Assembly: GCF_000314995.1 (NCBI RefSeq)
Contig: NZ_BAEO01000034.1
Span: forward strand, 1 to 64,000
Length of the DNA: 64,000 nucleotides
Source of the DNA: Paraglaciecola arctica BSs20135
GTDB taxonomy: Bacteria > Pseudomonadota > Gammaproteobacteria > Enterobacterales > Alteromonadaceae
Reading direction: 5' to 3'
In this document: positions 18,477 through 26,686 of the stretch, one piece after another
Layout of the letters: the number at the start of each line of letters is the position of its first letter
How positions within the stretch are numbered: the first letter of the stretch is position 1
Translations under genes and position numbers: made by a program
The notes under the pieces: model-generated
The model's input: only the letters and a program-made list of their open reading frames with translations
The model's database searches: none
What the model was told of the DNA's origin: nothing

Positions 18477-18941
18477 ATGGCTGTTACGACGCAAGCACAA
18501 AACTTAACTGACTATGTTGGCAAAACAACGGGTGTGTCCCGATGGTTTACCATTACCCAAGAGCAAATTGATAACTTTGCCGATGCAACCCACGATCATC
18601 AGTTTATTCATATAGATCCTATTAAGGCTAAAGAAACGCCTTTTGGAACTACTATTGCCCATGGCTTTTTATCTCTATCTTTGTTGTCGGCCATCGCCTA
18701 TGACGCAGGCATTAATCTGGAAAATACTTTGATGGGCTTGAATTATGGCTTTGATAAAATCAGATTTTTACAGCCAGTAACAGTAAACAGCAAAATTCGC
18801 GGGCATATGGTGTTGGCCAATGTGCTTGAAAAAAGACCAGGGCAATTTCTACTAACGTGGGATATCACAGTTGAAATTGATTCTCTGGACAAACCAGCAT
18901 TAACCGCACAGTGGTTAACGATGACAATTATTAACCCATAA
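18477..18941 (+). CDS. MaoC-like (R)-enoyl-CoA hydratase
   Basis: This 154-aa hot-dog-fold protein should hydrate trans-2-enoyl-CoA to (R)-3-hydroxyacyl-CoA. The catalytic hydratase motif is intact: D-x-x-x-x-H as DATHDHQFIH, followed by the conserved FGTTIAHGFLSLSLLS segment. Its length matches the single-domain family. It is followed 42 bases later by an SDR of the multifunctional-enzyme (HSD17B4) type, which catalyses the next oxidation of the (R)-hydroxyacyl-CoA. The two look like consecutive steps of one acyl-CoA pathway. Confidence 0.9.
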   Translation: MAVTTQAQNLTDYVGKTTGVSRWFTITQEQIDNFADATHDHQFIHIDPIKAKETPFGTTIAHGFLSLSLLSAIAYDAGINLENTLMGLNYGFDKIRFLQPVTVNSKIRGHMVLANVLEKRPGQFLLTWDITVEIDSLDKPALTAQWLTMTIINP

Positions 18942-18983
18942 ACCTATAGTGATTATTTTCACCATTTATAAATTGAGGACTTT

Positions 18984-19904
18984 ATGACAATTAGATACAA
19001 CAATCAGGTAGCAATAGTAACGGGTGCAGGCGCTGGTTTAGGTCGCTCTCATGCATTAGCTTTAGCGGCACGAGGAGCAAAAGTGGTTGTTAATGACTTG
19101 GCTTCAGCAAATGGTGAAATGTCTGCAGGTGCGTTAGCCGTAGTAGCCGAAATCGAGAAGGCTGGTGGTGAAGCTATGGCAAATGGTGCCAACGTAGCTG
19201 ATATGCAACAAGTGCAAAGCATGGTCGAGCAGGCAATGGAAAAATGGGGCCGCATTGATATTTTAGTCAACAACGCCGGAATATTAAGAGATAAATCTTT
19301 TTCTAAAATGTCCATCGAAGATTTTAAACTGGTTGTTGATGTGCATCTTATGGGCTCGGTTAACTGCACTAAAGCGGTATGGGAGATCATGAAACAACAA
19401 AATTATGGTCGTATAGTCATGACCACATCGTCTTCGGGATTATACGGTAACTTTGGTCAGGCAAATTACGGCGCAGCCAAAATGGCAGTAGTGGGCCTAA
19501 TGAATACTTTATGTATCGAAGGACAAAAAAATAATATTCAGGTTAATTGTCTGTCTCCTACAGCACGAACCGCAATGACTGAAGAACTCATTGAAGACAA
19601 ACGTGTATTGGAACTTATGACTGTTGAATCAGTTACCACAGGTTTATTGGTTTTAGTCGCAGAAAATGCGCCGAATCGTACTATTTTGGGCTGCGGGGCT
19701 GGGGGCTATGCAAGAGCAATAATCAAAGAAACTGACGGTATCTACTTATCACCTGAGGAACAAACACCAGAAAATTTATTGGCTAATTGGGCAACTCTTG
19801 ACGACCAAAAAAATGCCGAAGAACTTAAGGCCGGCTGGATGCAAACCAATAAATATGTGGCTAAAGCAGCTGCCTCACTGGGTGTTGATTTAAGCTCCAA
19901 ATAA
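18984..19904 (+). CDS. SDR, (3R)-hydroxyacyl-CoA dehydrogenase type
   Basis: This 306-aa oxidoreductase has the Rossmann glycine motif TGAGAGLG (residues 13-20), NNAG (97-100), Ser in TTSSSG (about 150) and the catalytic pair Tyr162-x-x-x-Lys166. The sequence pattern (HLMGSVNCTKAVWEIMKQQNYGRIVMT and SPTARTAMTEELI) matches the dehydrogenase domain of peroxisomal multifunctional enzyme type 2 and its bacterial single-domain relatives. An extra C-terminal stretch after about residue 245 is shared by that group. The MaoC gene lies just upstream. NAD+ use is likely but not proven. Confidence 0.88.
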   Translation: MTIRYNNQVAIVTGAGAGLGRSHALALAARGAKVVVNDLASANGEMSAGALAVVAEIEKAGGEAMANGANVADMQQVQSMVEQAMEKWGRIDILVNNAGILRDKSFSKMSIEDFKLVVDVHLMGSVNCTKAVWEIMKQQNYGRIVMTTSSSGLYGNFGQANYGAAKMAVVGLMNTLCIEGQKNNIQVNCLSPTARTAMTEELIEDKRVLELMTVESVTTGLLVLVAENAPNRTILGCGAGGYARAIIKETDGIYLSPEEQTPENLLANWATLDDQKNAEELKAGWMQTNKYVAKAAASLGVDLSSK

Positions 19905-20042
19905 TTGGCTGATATCAATAGGTTAATGCCAAAATATCTTAATGTGCGCGAGTTAATATTTATCAAAAATAACTCATATAATCAGGCATATTATTAATAT
20001 CAAATGCTTCTAAAAGCGTTCTTTTAACAATAGGGATCATAG

Positions 20043-20813
20043 ATGAATAATTTTTTTTCGGTTGCAGGTAAAGTTGCAGTGGTAACTGGTGGATCAAGCG
20101 GAATAGGTGCAATGATTGCCCGTGGTTTTGTCGAAAATGGAGTCAAAACCTATATCACCGCACGTAAACTTGAGCAGTTACAACAAAGTGCCGCTGAACT
20201 ATCGATTTTGGGTGAGTGTATCGCTATTCAATCCGACTTATCAACTATGGCCGGAGTTGATGCTTTTGCAGACGAGATGCTAAAAAGAGAGCCAAAGATC
20301 GACATACTCATTAATAATGCAGGCGCAACCTGGGGAGCTCCGGTTGATGAATTTCCTGAAGCTGGCTGGGATAAGGTTATGGATTTAAACGTGAAGTCTA
20401 TTTTCTTTTTAAGCAAACGTTTATTGCCGGCATTACGCTCAGCTGGAAACGCTGATGAACCATCACGAATAGTGAATATTGCCTCGGTTAATGGGATCAC
20501 TCATCCGCGTATGGACAATTATTCTTATTCTGCTAGTAAAGCAGCGGTTATTCAAATGACGCGACATATGGCTGCAGATCTTCGCCCTAGTCATGTCAAT
20601 ATCAATGGTATCGCGCCCGGCTTTTTCCCCAGTAAAATGACAAAACACATTATGGCTCACGAACAAGAGATTGCTAATGGTCTGCCTGCTCGTAAAACAG
20701 GTGAACTTGCTGATATTGCTGGCACTGCTATTTATCTTTGTTCTCGTGCGAGCAATTACGTATGTGGTCACACTGTTGTTTTGGATGGTGGACAAGTGGC
20801 AAATGCAGGTTAA
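20043..20813 (+). CDS. SDR oxidoreductase, FabG/RhlG-like
   Basis: This 256-aa short-chain dehydrogenase has TGGSSGIG (residues 15-22), NNAG (91-94), Ser148 and Tyr162-x-x-x-Lys166. The segment DNYSYSASKAAVIQMTRHMAADL resembles RhlG-type 3-ketoacyl reductases and gluconate-5-dehydrogenase-like SDRs. It ends in the usual VLDGG. It is 138 bp behind the hydroxyacyl-CoA dehydrogenase gene, so it may have its own promoter. Substrate is not resolved. Confidence 0.85.
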   Translation: MNNFFSVAGKVAVVTGGSSGIGAMIARGFVENGVKTYITARKLEQLQQSAAELSILGECIAIQSDLSTMAGVDAFADEMLKREPKIDILINNAGATWGAPVDEFPEAGWDKVMDLNVKSIFFLSKRLLPALRSAGNADEPSRIVNIASVNGITHPRMDNYSYSASKAAVIQMTRHMAADLRPSHVNINGIAPGFFPSKMTKHIMAHEQEIANGLPARKTGELADIAGTAIYLCSRASNYVCGHTVVLDGGQVANAG

Positions 20814-20890
20814 GTTTAGAAAAGTGAAAACTAGGTATTAGGCTCCATTGTATCTAAAAAGGAATGTGTATTACTGTTCATTTCTGGAAT

Positions 20891-20933
20891 AACACCTACA
20901 AGGGTAAAATGTTAGTTCGCACTTGTAGGTGTT
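20891..20933. repeat. Strong 12-bp inverted repeat between SDR and Fe-ADH genes
   Basis: AACACCTACAAG (20891-20902) and CTTGTAGGTGTT (20922-20933) match perfectly across a 19-nt spacer. The hairpin begins 78 nt after the SDR stop. There is no T-run afterwards. It could be a terminator of another kind or an operator for the alcohol dehydrogenase gene at 21067. Confidence 0.6.
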
Positions 20934-21066
20934 GGAGTTGTTACATTAAATATGGGCAGGGTGATTACAAATTTGACTGGCAACGTTCTCAAGTTTATTA
21001 GTCAGAAAAGATATCAATCCTAAGGTTAATTTAGACAGAAAATTGTTTGTGTAAAACTAGGTACGC

Positions 21067-22224
21067 ATGAAGCCATTTATTTTTTCGACCACTAAATCAA
21101 TCATTAGCGAAATAGGCGCAGTTAAACGTATTGCGGAAGTTTGCGACGATCTTGGTATTTCCAAACCCTTAATTGTAACTGACCAAGGTATTGTTAATAT
21201 AGGTTTAATCCAGCCATTGGACATTGCATTTAAAAAAGCCGGTAAAGAGTACTTTTGCTTTGATCAAGTGGTGGCGGATCCTCCGGAAAATATTGTACTT
21301 TCTGCAGTAGCCTACGCAAAGGAACTTGAAGTTGACGGTATCATTGGATTTGGTGGTGGTAGCTCATTGGATACGGCGAAGTTAGTTGCGCTGTTAGCAA
21401 ATTCAAATGAACAACTTGCTGATATTTATGGCGTCGATGTTATCCGAGGCAAACGTTTACCTCTTATTTTAGTCCCAACAACGGCTGGTACTGGCTCTGA
21501 AGTCACACCTATTGCAATTGTAACTACAGGGGACACCACCAAAGCAGGGGTTGTCTCAGCGGAACTTTTACCTGACGTTGCTTTGTTAGATGCCAGCTTA
21601 ACATTGGGTTTGCCTTCCCACATTACCGCTGCAACTGGTATAGATGCCATGGTGCATGCTATTGAAGCCTACACCAGTGCTATTAAGAAAAACCCTTATT
21701 CTGATTTGTTGGCGAAACAAGCTCTGACTTTACTATCAAATAATATTGTTGAAGCCACTTTTAATGGGGCTAATGTAGCCGCCCGTCAAGCTATGTTGCT
21801 GGGGTCGTGTTTAGCGGGACAAGCCTTTGCTAATGCGCCAGTTGCCGCAGTCCATGCATTGGCGTATCCATTGGGAGGTCATTTTCATATTCCCCATGGG
21901 TTGAGTAATGCTTTAGTGTTAATTCAGGTGATGAATTTTAACCTAAGTCATAGTGCCAACTTATACGCTGAACTTGCGCCAAGTATCAGCGACAGCATTA
22001 GTCTTGACGGCAGTAACCAACAGATTGCTCAAGCTGTGGTGGTTTTTTTAGAAGAACTAATCAAACAATTGAAACTACCAAGTAGTTTGTCTGAAATGGG
22101 CATAGGCGAAAATGACATTGATACCTTAGCAAAAGACGCCATGTTGCAAACACGTTTACTGGTAAACAATCCAAAACCAGTGACTTTAGAAGACATAAAA
22201 CAAATCTACCGTCAAGCATACTAG
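21067..22224 (+). CDS. Iron-containing alcohol dehydrogenase
   Basis: This 385-aa cytoplasmic group III alcohol dehydrogenase interconverts alcohols and aldehydes with NAD(P). It has the GGGSSLDTAK nucleotide motif (about residues 97-106) and PTTAGTGSEVT. Metal ligands are visible in DAMVHAIEAY (Asp, His) and in HALAYPLGGHFHIPHG (two His). Its length is standard. It stands alone between the inverted repeat and the MscS gene, downstream of three acyl-CoA enzymes that may supply its substrate. Confidence 0.92.
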   Translation: MKPFIFSTTKSIISEIGAVKRIAEVCDDLGISKPLIVTDQGIVNIGLIQPLDIAFKKAGKEYFCFDQVVADPPENIVLSAVAYAKELEVDGIIGFGGGSSLDTAKLVALLANSNEQLADIYGVDVIRGKRLPLILVPTTAGTGSEVTPIAIVTTGDTTKAGVVSAELLPDVALLDASLTLGLPSHITAATGIDAMVHAIEAYTSAIKKNPYSDLLAKQALTLLSNNIVEATFNGANVAARQAMLLGSCLAGQAFANAPVAAVHALAYPLGGHFHIPHGLSNALVLIQVMNFNLSHSANLYAELAPSISDSISLDGSNQQIAQAVVVFLEELIKQLKLPSSLSEMGIGENDIDTLAKDAMLQTRLLVNNPKPVTLEDIKQIYRQAY

Positions 22225-22552
22225 GTTATCTAAAATCGGGTTAAACAACGAATTAAATGCACTGGTTATTCGAATGGCTTGTGATGCTTATTACCCTAAA
22301 GCACAGGCTGTTGTTGATTGCTTAGATTAGAGATAGCGTTTATTCTCCCTATATAGCAGCTAGCCCAGATAAAAAACTTATTGAAAATTACTTAATCAAA
22401 ACCATCCCGATAGCCTACAGGCTAGGACATGCCTGAATAAATATTTAAACTCACAAATGAACAACACAAGAATTTAATTGTGCATACAAGACGTTTCAGA
22501 AAAAACGTCAATAATCCTAGGGGCTGCCCCTGCCAATACGGAACACTCAGCA
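22225..22552. other. Intergenic region before the mscS-like gene
   Basis: About 330 bp separate the alcohol dehydrogenase stop from the preferred MscS start. I see no ORF with a good ribosome site, no T-tract hairpin and no repeat family here. A GTG at 22478 opens the MscS frame upstream of the preferred ATG. Confidence 0.3.
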
Positions 22553-23383
22553 ATGGATAAAGAGCTCGAACAATTACAAGTCATCTCTAACTCAATCACG
22601 CAGTATTTGATTGATAACGGTCTACAAATCTTCGTTACCATGATCATTTTGGTTGTCGGATATGTGATTGCCAAAAAGTTGGGGAAAGCAGTCGAAGTTC
22701 TGATGATTGGCAAAAAGGTCGACATCACGCTTAGCCGCTTTGTTGGCAACTCTGCACATCTTGTTATTGTGATCTTTGTCATTATGATGGTTTTGGGGCG
22801 GCTGGGTATTAATGTAACCCCGTTAATTGCCATAGTGGGAGCTTTGTCTTTAGGCGCTGGTTTGGCTTTGCAGGGCATGTTATCTAACTACGCAGCAGGG
22901 TTTACCATTATTATTACTAGACCCTTTGTAGTGGGCGATACTTTGAGCGTTCAGGGGCAAACCGGTTTGGTCGAAAGTGTGCATCTGGCATACACCATAT
23001 TGGTCGACGAAGACGACGTGCGTATTCAGATCCCCAATCGTCTTGTAGTGGGCGAAATCATGCACAATTCAAAGGAAGAGAAGCTGGTGGAATTGTGCGT
23101 AGGGGTAGCCTATAAATCTGATCCTCATCAAGTTATCACTATTGTCGAAGCAGCCCTTAAGGGTATTGAAGGTATTAATAATACACGTGGCCCCATAATA
23201 GGTATCGACGAATTTGCTGATAGTAAAATTAATATAGGTGTTAGATTTTTGGCTCCAACTTATAAGTATTTTGAATTCAAGTATGCTGCTAATTTGGCAA
23301 TATATGACGCGTTTAAACAGCAGGGTATAGAAATTCCCTTTCCGAAGCGAGAAGTTAGTCTTATTAATGATGAACGCTCTTAG
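22553..23383 (+). CDS. Small-conductance mechanosensitive channel, MscS family
   Basis: This 276-aa inner-membrane channel would release solutes during hypo-osmotic shock. I prefer the ATG at 22553 (MDKELEQL), because the 25 extra residues from the GTG at 22478 do not look like the family. Three hydrophobic helices are followed by the pore-lining TM3 (ALSLGAGLALQGMLSNYAAGFTI), with the alternating Gly/Ala pattern. The beta domain follows (RPFVVGDTLSVQGQTGLVE, then IQIPNRLVVGEIMHN). Length matches E. coli MscS (286 aa). It has no obvious partner here. Confidence 0.92.
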   Translation: MDKELEQLQVISNSITQYLIDNGLQIFVTMIILVVGYVIAKKLGKAVEVLMIGKKVDITLSRFVGNSAHLVIVIFVIMMVLGRLGINVTPLIAIVGALSLGAGLALQGMLSNYAAGFTIIITRPFVVGDTLSVQGQTGLVESVHLAYTILVDEDDVRIQIPNRLVVGEIMHNSKEEKLVELCVGVAYKSDPHQVITIVEAALKGIEGINNTRGPIIGIDEFADSKINIGVRFLAPTYKYFEFKYAANLAIYDAFKQQGIEIPFPKREVSLINDERS

Positions 23384-23465
23384 AACACAGATTTACAATT
23401 GCCCTATCGCAACTCACTTCAAAGTGAAACGAGAGCCTCTGTTAATGTATAAAGGAATTGCTTAA

Positions 23466-24386
23466 ATGAATAATGACTCAATGATTGAAGACGTGATTAA
23501 GGTTAATGGTGTTGATATTGCCTATCAACTTCATGGGAATTCACTACACCCAACATTATTACTCATTCATGGCTTAAGTACGCCTTTAACTGGCTGGCCT
23601 AAGGCAATGATTGATGCCTTTGTAGCGGAAGACTTTCAAGTTTTACTTTTAGACAATCGTGATGTTGGGCACTCTGAGTTATTAAATCATTTTCATATCC
23701 CTAATATGGGCTGGGTGATGACAAAATTGAAACTAGGACTTTCAATAAGTGAGCCTTATAAACTTGAAGATATGATGCAAGATACTATTGCTTTATTGGA
23801 TGCCCTTAACCTAGATGTGGTGCACGTAGTTGGAGCGTCGATGGGAGGCATGATTGCGCAATTGATGGCTATCCATCACCCAAAAAGAGTGAAAACATTA
23901 ACTTCCATCATGTCCACAACGGGTTATAAAAAGCTCCCTTCAGTCAATAAAAACATTCGTGAAACTTTAGCTCAAAAACCAGCTTCAAAAGAGTATAAAG
24001 ACCGGATGCAATACCACATCAATAAATGGCAGGTTATTGGCAGCCCAGACTATCCATCTTCCGATGCTTATTTACATGAATATGTCGGCAGTATGTTAGA
24101 GCGCGGGATCACAGCAAAAGGCACTTTGCGCCAGATGCTGGCAATAATGGCTGCTGGTAATAGAGAAGAAGCATTATCAAAGCTAAATATCCCAAGTTTA
24201 GTTATTCATGGTGACTGCGATGGATTAGTGAATGTTGCTGGAGGTAAGGCAACTGCGGATGCAATACCTAACGCAAAACTTAAAATTTACCCTGGGATGG
24301 GGCATGATTTTCCGAGTGAATTGATAGCAAGTATAGTCGACAACATTGTTACACATATAAAAACTAATTTAAGTGATAGAAGATGA
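23466..24386 (+). CDS. Alpha/beta hydrolase
   Basis: This 306-aa serine hydrolase has an oxyanion-hole HGLS motif (residues 35-38), the nucleophile elbow GASMGG with Ser125, an acid in IHGDCDGLV and His in GMGHDFP near the C-terminus. No signal peptide is visible, so it is cytoplasmic. It resembles proteins annotated as lysophospholipase/esterase-like hydrolases. An AAAGGAA ribosome site precedes it. It is a singleton. Confidence 0.88.
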   Translation: MNNDSMIEDVIKVNGVDIAYQLHGNSLHPTLLLIHGLSTPLTGWPKAMIDAFVAEDFQVLLLDNRDVGHSELLNHFHIPNMGWVMTKLKLGLSISEPYKLEDMMQDTIALLDALNLDVVHVVGASMGGMIAQLMAIHHPKRVKTLTSIMSTTGYKKLPSVNKNIRETLAQKPASKEYKDRMQYHINKWQVIGSPDYPSSDAYLHEYVGSMLERGITAKGTLRQMLAIMAAGNREEALSKLNIPSLVIHGDCDGLVNVAGGKATADAIPNAKLKIYPGMGHDFPSELIASIVDNIVTHIKTNLSDRR

Positions 24387-24649
24387 AGTAATTTAATGGG
24401 TTAGTCATTTTTACTAGTGGCATCTTTAAATAATTGACTATCCAGTTTTACTAAAAGAAAACGTTAATTTAGCAAGGTCAATATTTTCTCAATTTAGTCA
24501 GTTATTTGCATAGCGGATAACGGCTATTCTTCCTATACTCGGCATTGTTGTTGTCGTAGCCGCAATTAAATTATTCGCAATTAAATTATTTTAGGGCGTC
24601 AGTATCCCTTACAAATGTTGGCTTGTTACTTAAATAAGAGCGTTTTATT
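24387..24649. other. Intergenic region upstream of the LysM/JAMM cassette
   Basis: This 263-bp AT-rich gap should carry the cassette promoter. Its only marked structure is the 15-bp tandem repeat given separately. I see no ORF or terminator hairpin of note. Confidence 0.35.
24561..24590. repeat. Perfect 15-bp tandem duplication
   Basis: The unit CGCAATTAAATTATT occurs twice head to tail (24561-24575 and 24576-24590), 60 bp upstream of the first cassette gene. It may be replication slippage or two adjacent binding sites. Confidence 0.85.
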
Positions 24650-25054
24650 ATGAAAGCTAAAGGTGGAAAGTCAATAAATGCTGTCGCCCCCGCAAACCCT
24701 GTAGAAGCTTTTGAGGCTGATGATGCTAACCCTGGAAAGGTTGCTGAGGTAAAAGCTAAAGAGATAGAGAAAAAACAAGGCAAGTATGGCTCAACAGTTG
24801 TACCTCCCTTTAAACCTCTTAAAGATCAATCTGACGAAGAAAAACAAGAAAATACCAGTTGGGTCGAATTTGAGTTATTAGATGAAGAAGATAGCCCAGT
24901 ACCTGGTGAAAAGTATGAGATTGAATTGCCAGATGGCAAGGTTGCAAAAGGCACCTTGGATGGGGATGGTTTTGCGAGAATTGATGGGATAAAACCTGGT
25001 GAGTGTAAGGTTTGTTTTCCTGAATATGACAAGGAATCTTGGTATAAAGCTTAG
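24650..25054 (+). CDS. Small carboxypeptidase-regulatory-like / Ig-like protein, secretion-tip type
   Basis: This 134-aa protein has no signal peptide. The N-terminal half is charged and low in complexity. From about residue 68 it has a beta-sandwich pattern (WVEFELLDEEDSPVPGEKYEIELPDG, then GTLDGDGFARIDGI, then a CKVCFPEYD end). This pattern is often fused to the C-termini of type VI VgrG spikes or placed beside them, as I recall. No VgrG or PAAR gene lies in the window. It opens a same-strand set with two LysM proteins, so I infer a role as an adaptor or carrier for an effector. Confidence 0.55.
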   Translation: MKAKGGKSINAVAPANPVEAFEADDANPGKVAEVKAKEIEKKQGKYGSTVVPPFKPLKDQSDEEKQENTSWVEFELLDEEDSPVPGEKYEIELPDGKVAKGTLDGDGFARIDGIKPGECKVCFPEYDKESWYKA

Positions 25055-25154
25055 ATATGTAAATTAATTAGCTCGAGCTAAGTCTCCATGATATTCAAAA
25101 TGTTCTTGATCAAAAACGATTAACAAAAACAAAGGAAGATACAGGAAACACACA

Positions 25155-25847
25155 ATGGCCGGAAAAACCCACAAGGTACAAAGTGGAGAATGGTTAAGTA
25201 AAATATGCCATGAACTGGGTCGCGATCCAAAGACTGTTTGGGACGACGGAGGTAACACTGAGCTAAAAAGTACTAGACCAAACCCCAATTTGCTTTCCCA
25301 AGATGATTCTTTATTTGTGCCCGAACCGATTACCAAAAAAGTGTCCATTGCTAGCGACAAGCGACACAAATTTATTAAAAAAGGTAAAGCAACGGTTCAC
25401 ATCAAATTAAAACTGCAACATTTTAAAGCCAAAGCATTTGAAGAAAAATACAGCCTAGAGATTGGTGGTGTGACTATTGAAGGCACAGCCACTGGCGGCG
25501 TCATAGAAGCCGATGTACCTATACTCAGCCATGTTGGCACACTAACTTTCCCCGACAGTAACCTAAACATCAAAATTCGCCTTGGTGATCTCAGTGAAGT
25601 CGAGCCTTACTCTAACTCTAAATCTAATATCAAAGGCGTACAGGCTAGGTTAACAAATATGGCTTTCAACGTTGGTCCAGTCGATGGTGATCTAGGGCCT
25701 TTAACTGATAATGGTGTCAATAACTTTCAATCTTGGGCCATCAATAATTCGCCGGCCAACGGTCTGAGCAGTGGCGAACTGTCTGCAGTTGATTCAATTA
25801 TCGGCTCATTAACGGCTGGATCCTTGAAAAAAGTACATGGAATTTGA
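25155..25847 (+). CDS. LysM + peptidoglycan-binding-domain protein
   Basis: This 230-aa protein starts at an ATG with an AGGAAA ribosome site. Residues 4-56 look like a LysM fold (HKVQSGEWLSKICHELG, then the LSQDDSLFVPEP end). A beta-rich middle follows. Residues about 150-195 match PG_binding_1 (KGVQARLTNMAFNVGPVDGDLGPLTDNGVNNFQ), with the conserved VDGxxGPxT turn. No signal peptide is seen, as in effector-delivery LysM proteins rather than ordinary envelope hydrolases. Its stop is three bases before the next gene's ATG, so they are translated together. Function in delivery or cell-wall targeting is inferred. Confidence 0.7.
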   Translation: MAGKTHKVQSGEWLSKICHELGRDPKTVWDDGGNTELKSTRPNPNLLSQDDSLFVPEPITKKVSIASDKRHKFIKKGKATVHIKLKLQHFKAKAFEEKYSLEIGGVTIEGTATGGVIEADVPILSHVGTLTFPDSNLNIKIRLGDLSEVEPYSNSKSNIKGVQARLTNMAFNVGPVDGDLGPLTDNGVNNFQSWAINNSPANGLSSGELSAVDSIIGSLTAGSLKKVHGI

Positions 25848-25849
25848 TT

Positions 25850-26686
25850 ATGAGCACATTAAAAGACTTTGTCTCAGACTATTATACTAAGGGAGAGGAT
25901 TACAGCATAGTCGCTGGCGATACCATGACAAAAATTGCTCATCGATTTCGTATGCGAGCAACTGATCTTTTCGACTACAAGGGTGGCAGTGAAATAGCAA
26001 ATTCTGCCCGTATTCGCAGCGGTAATATCAATCAGATTAACGTCGGCGAAGTGATCAAAATACCCAGCCTCTGCGATGATATAGCGGCGGCGCCAGCTAG
26101 TATTGAATTGCCATCAGATATGAATACCACCATGAACGAGCTGTGGTTAGACAGCATTAAAATGAGCGGCCAAGATGTATTTTTAGCGCCTAACGAAAGT
26201 GGTGAGTTTCACTGTATTAAGATGAAACAAATCGCCTTAGAACATGGTGGCAGTATTGCATTTAAGGTCGACTCACAGGAAACTCATATGAACCGCACCG
26301 GCTCTGGCACAACTGGCACTTTCACCCCCGATTTAAGTGCCGATACTGATAACCTTATGGTAGGGACTTATCATACCCATCCCTACACGCGTTTTACCGA
26401 TGGTTTGGATAACGATGCTGTCTGCTTTAGTGGTGGAGATATTGCAGTCTCTATTTCTGATAGAACCTTGGTTGATCTGGTGCAAAGTGGTGAGGTACAG
26501 TTTGCGACCATCAGAACGAAAAAAACACCGGGATCAGAATCCACCTTAGAAGCAGAGTACGATGCTGAATTTGATAAACATGATGACTTTAATACAGCGA
26601 TACTGGAATCCGCCAAGTGGGTGTGCAACAAGTACGGCTACGCACTATACAAAGGAACCGGGGGCAACCTGGCTAAACAAAACTAG
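25850..26686 (+). CDS. LysM + JAMM-like (HxHP...SxxD) putative metallopeptidase effector
   Basis: This 278-aa protein starts at the ATG at 25850, since the TTG at 25844 lies inside the upstream stop. A LysM domain occupies about residues 19-72. A C-terminal domain then holds Glu131, His175-Thr-His177-Pro and Ser194-x-x-Asp197, the order of metal-binding residues of JAMM/MPN+ and related DUF4329-type domains. The gap between the second His and Ser is 16 residues, longer than the usual 7, so there is an insertion or a divergent family. JAMM enzymes cleave isopeptide or peptide bonds, and NlpC/JAB pairs cut cell wall or ubiquitin-like chains. Without a signal peptide and beside two likely delivery proteins, it could be a secreted toxin. 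This is inferred. Confidence 0.6.
   Translation: MSTLKDFVSDYYTKGEDYSIVAGDTMTKIAHRFRMRATDLFDYKGGSEIANSARIRSGNINQINVGEVIKIPSLCDDIAAAPASIELPSDMNTTMNELWLDSIKMSGQDVFLAPNESGEFHCIKMKQIALEHGGSIAFKVDSQETHMNRTGSGTTGTFTPDLSADTDNLMVGTYHTHPYTRFTDGLDNDAVCFSGGDIAVSISDRTLVDLVQSGEVQFATIRTKKTPGSESTLEAEYDAEFDKHDDFNTAILESAKWVCNKYGYALYKGTGGNLAKQN

Noticed and set aside
22478-22552. GTG start extending the MscS protein by 25 residues
   Set aside because: The added residues are unlike the family and the ATG at 22553 gives a normal-length channel.
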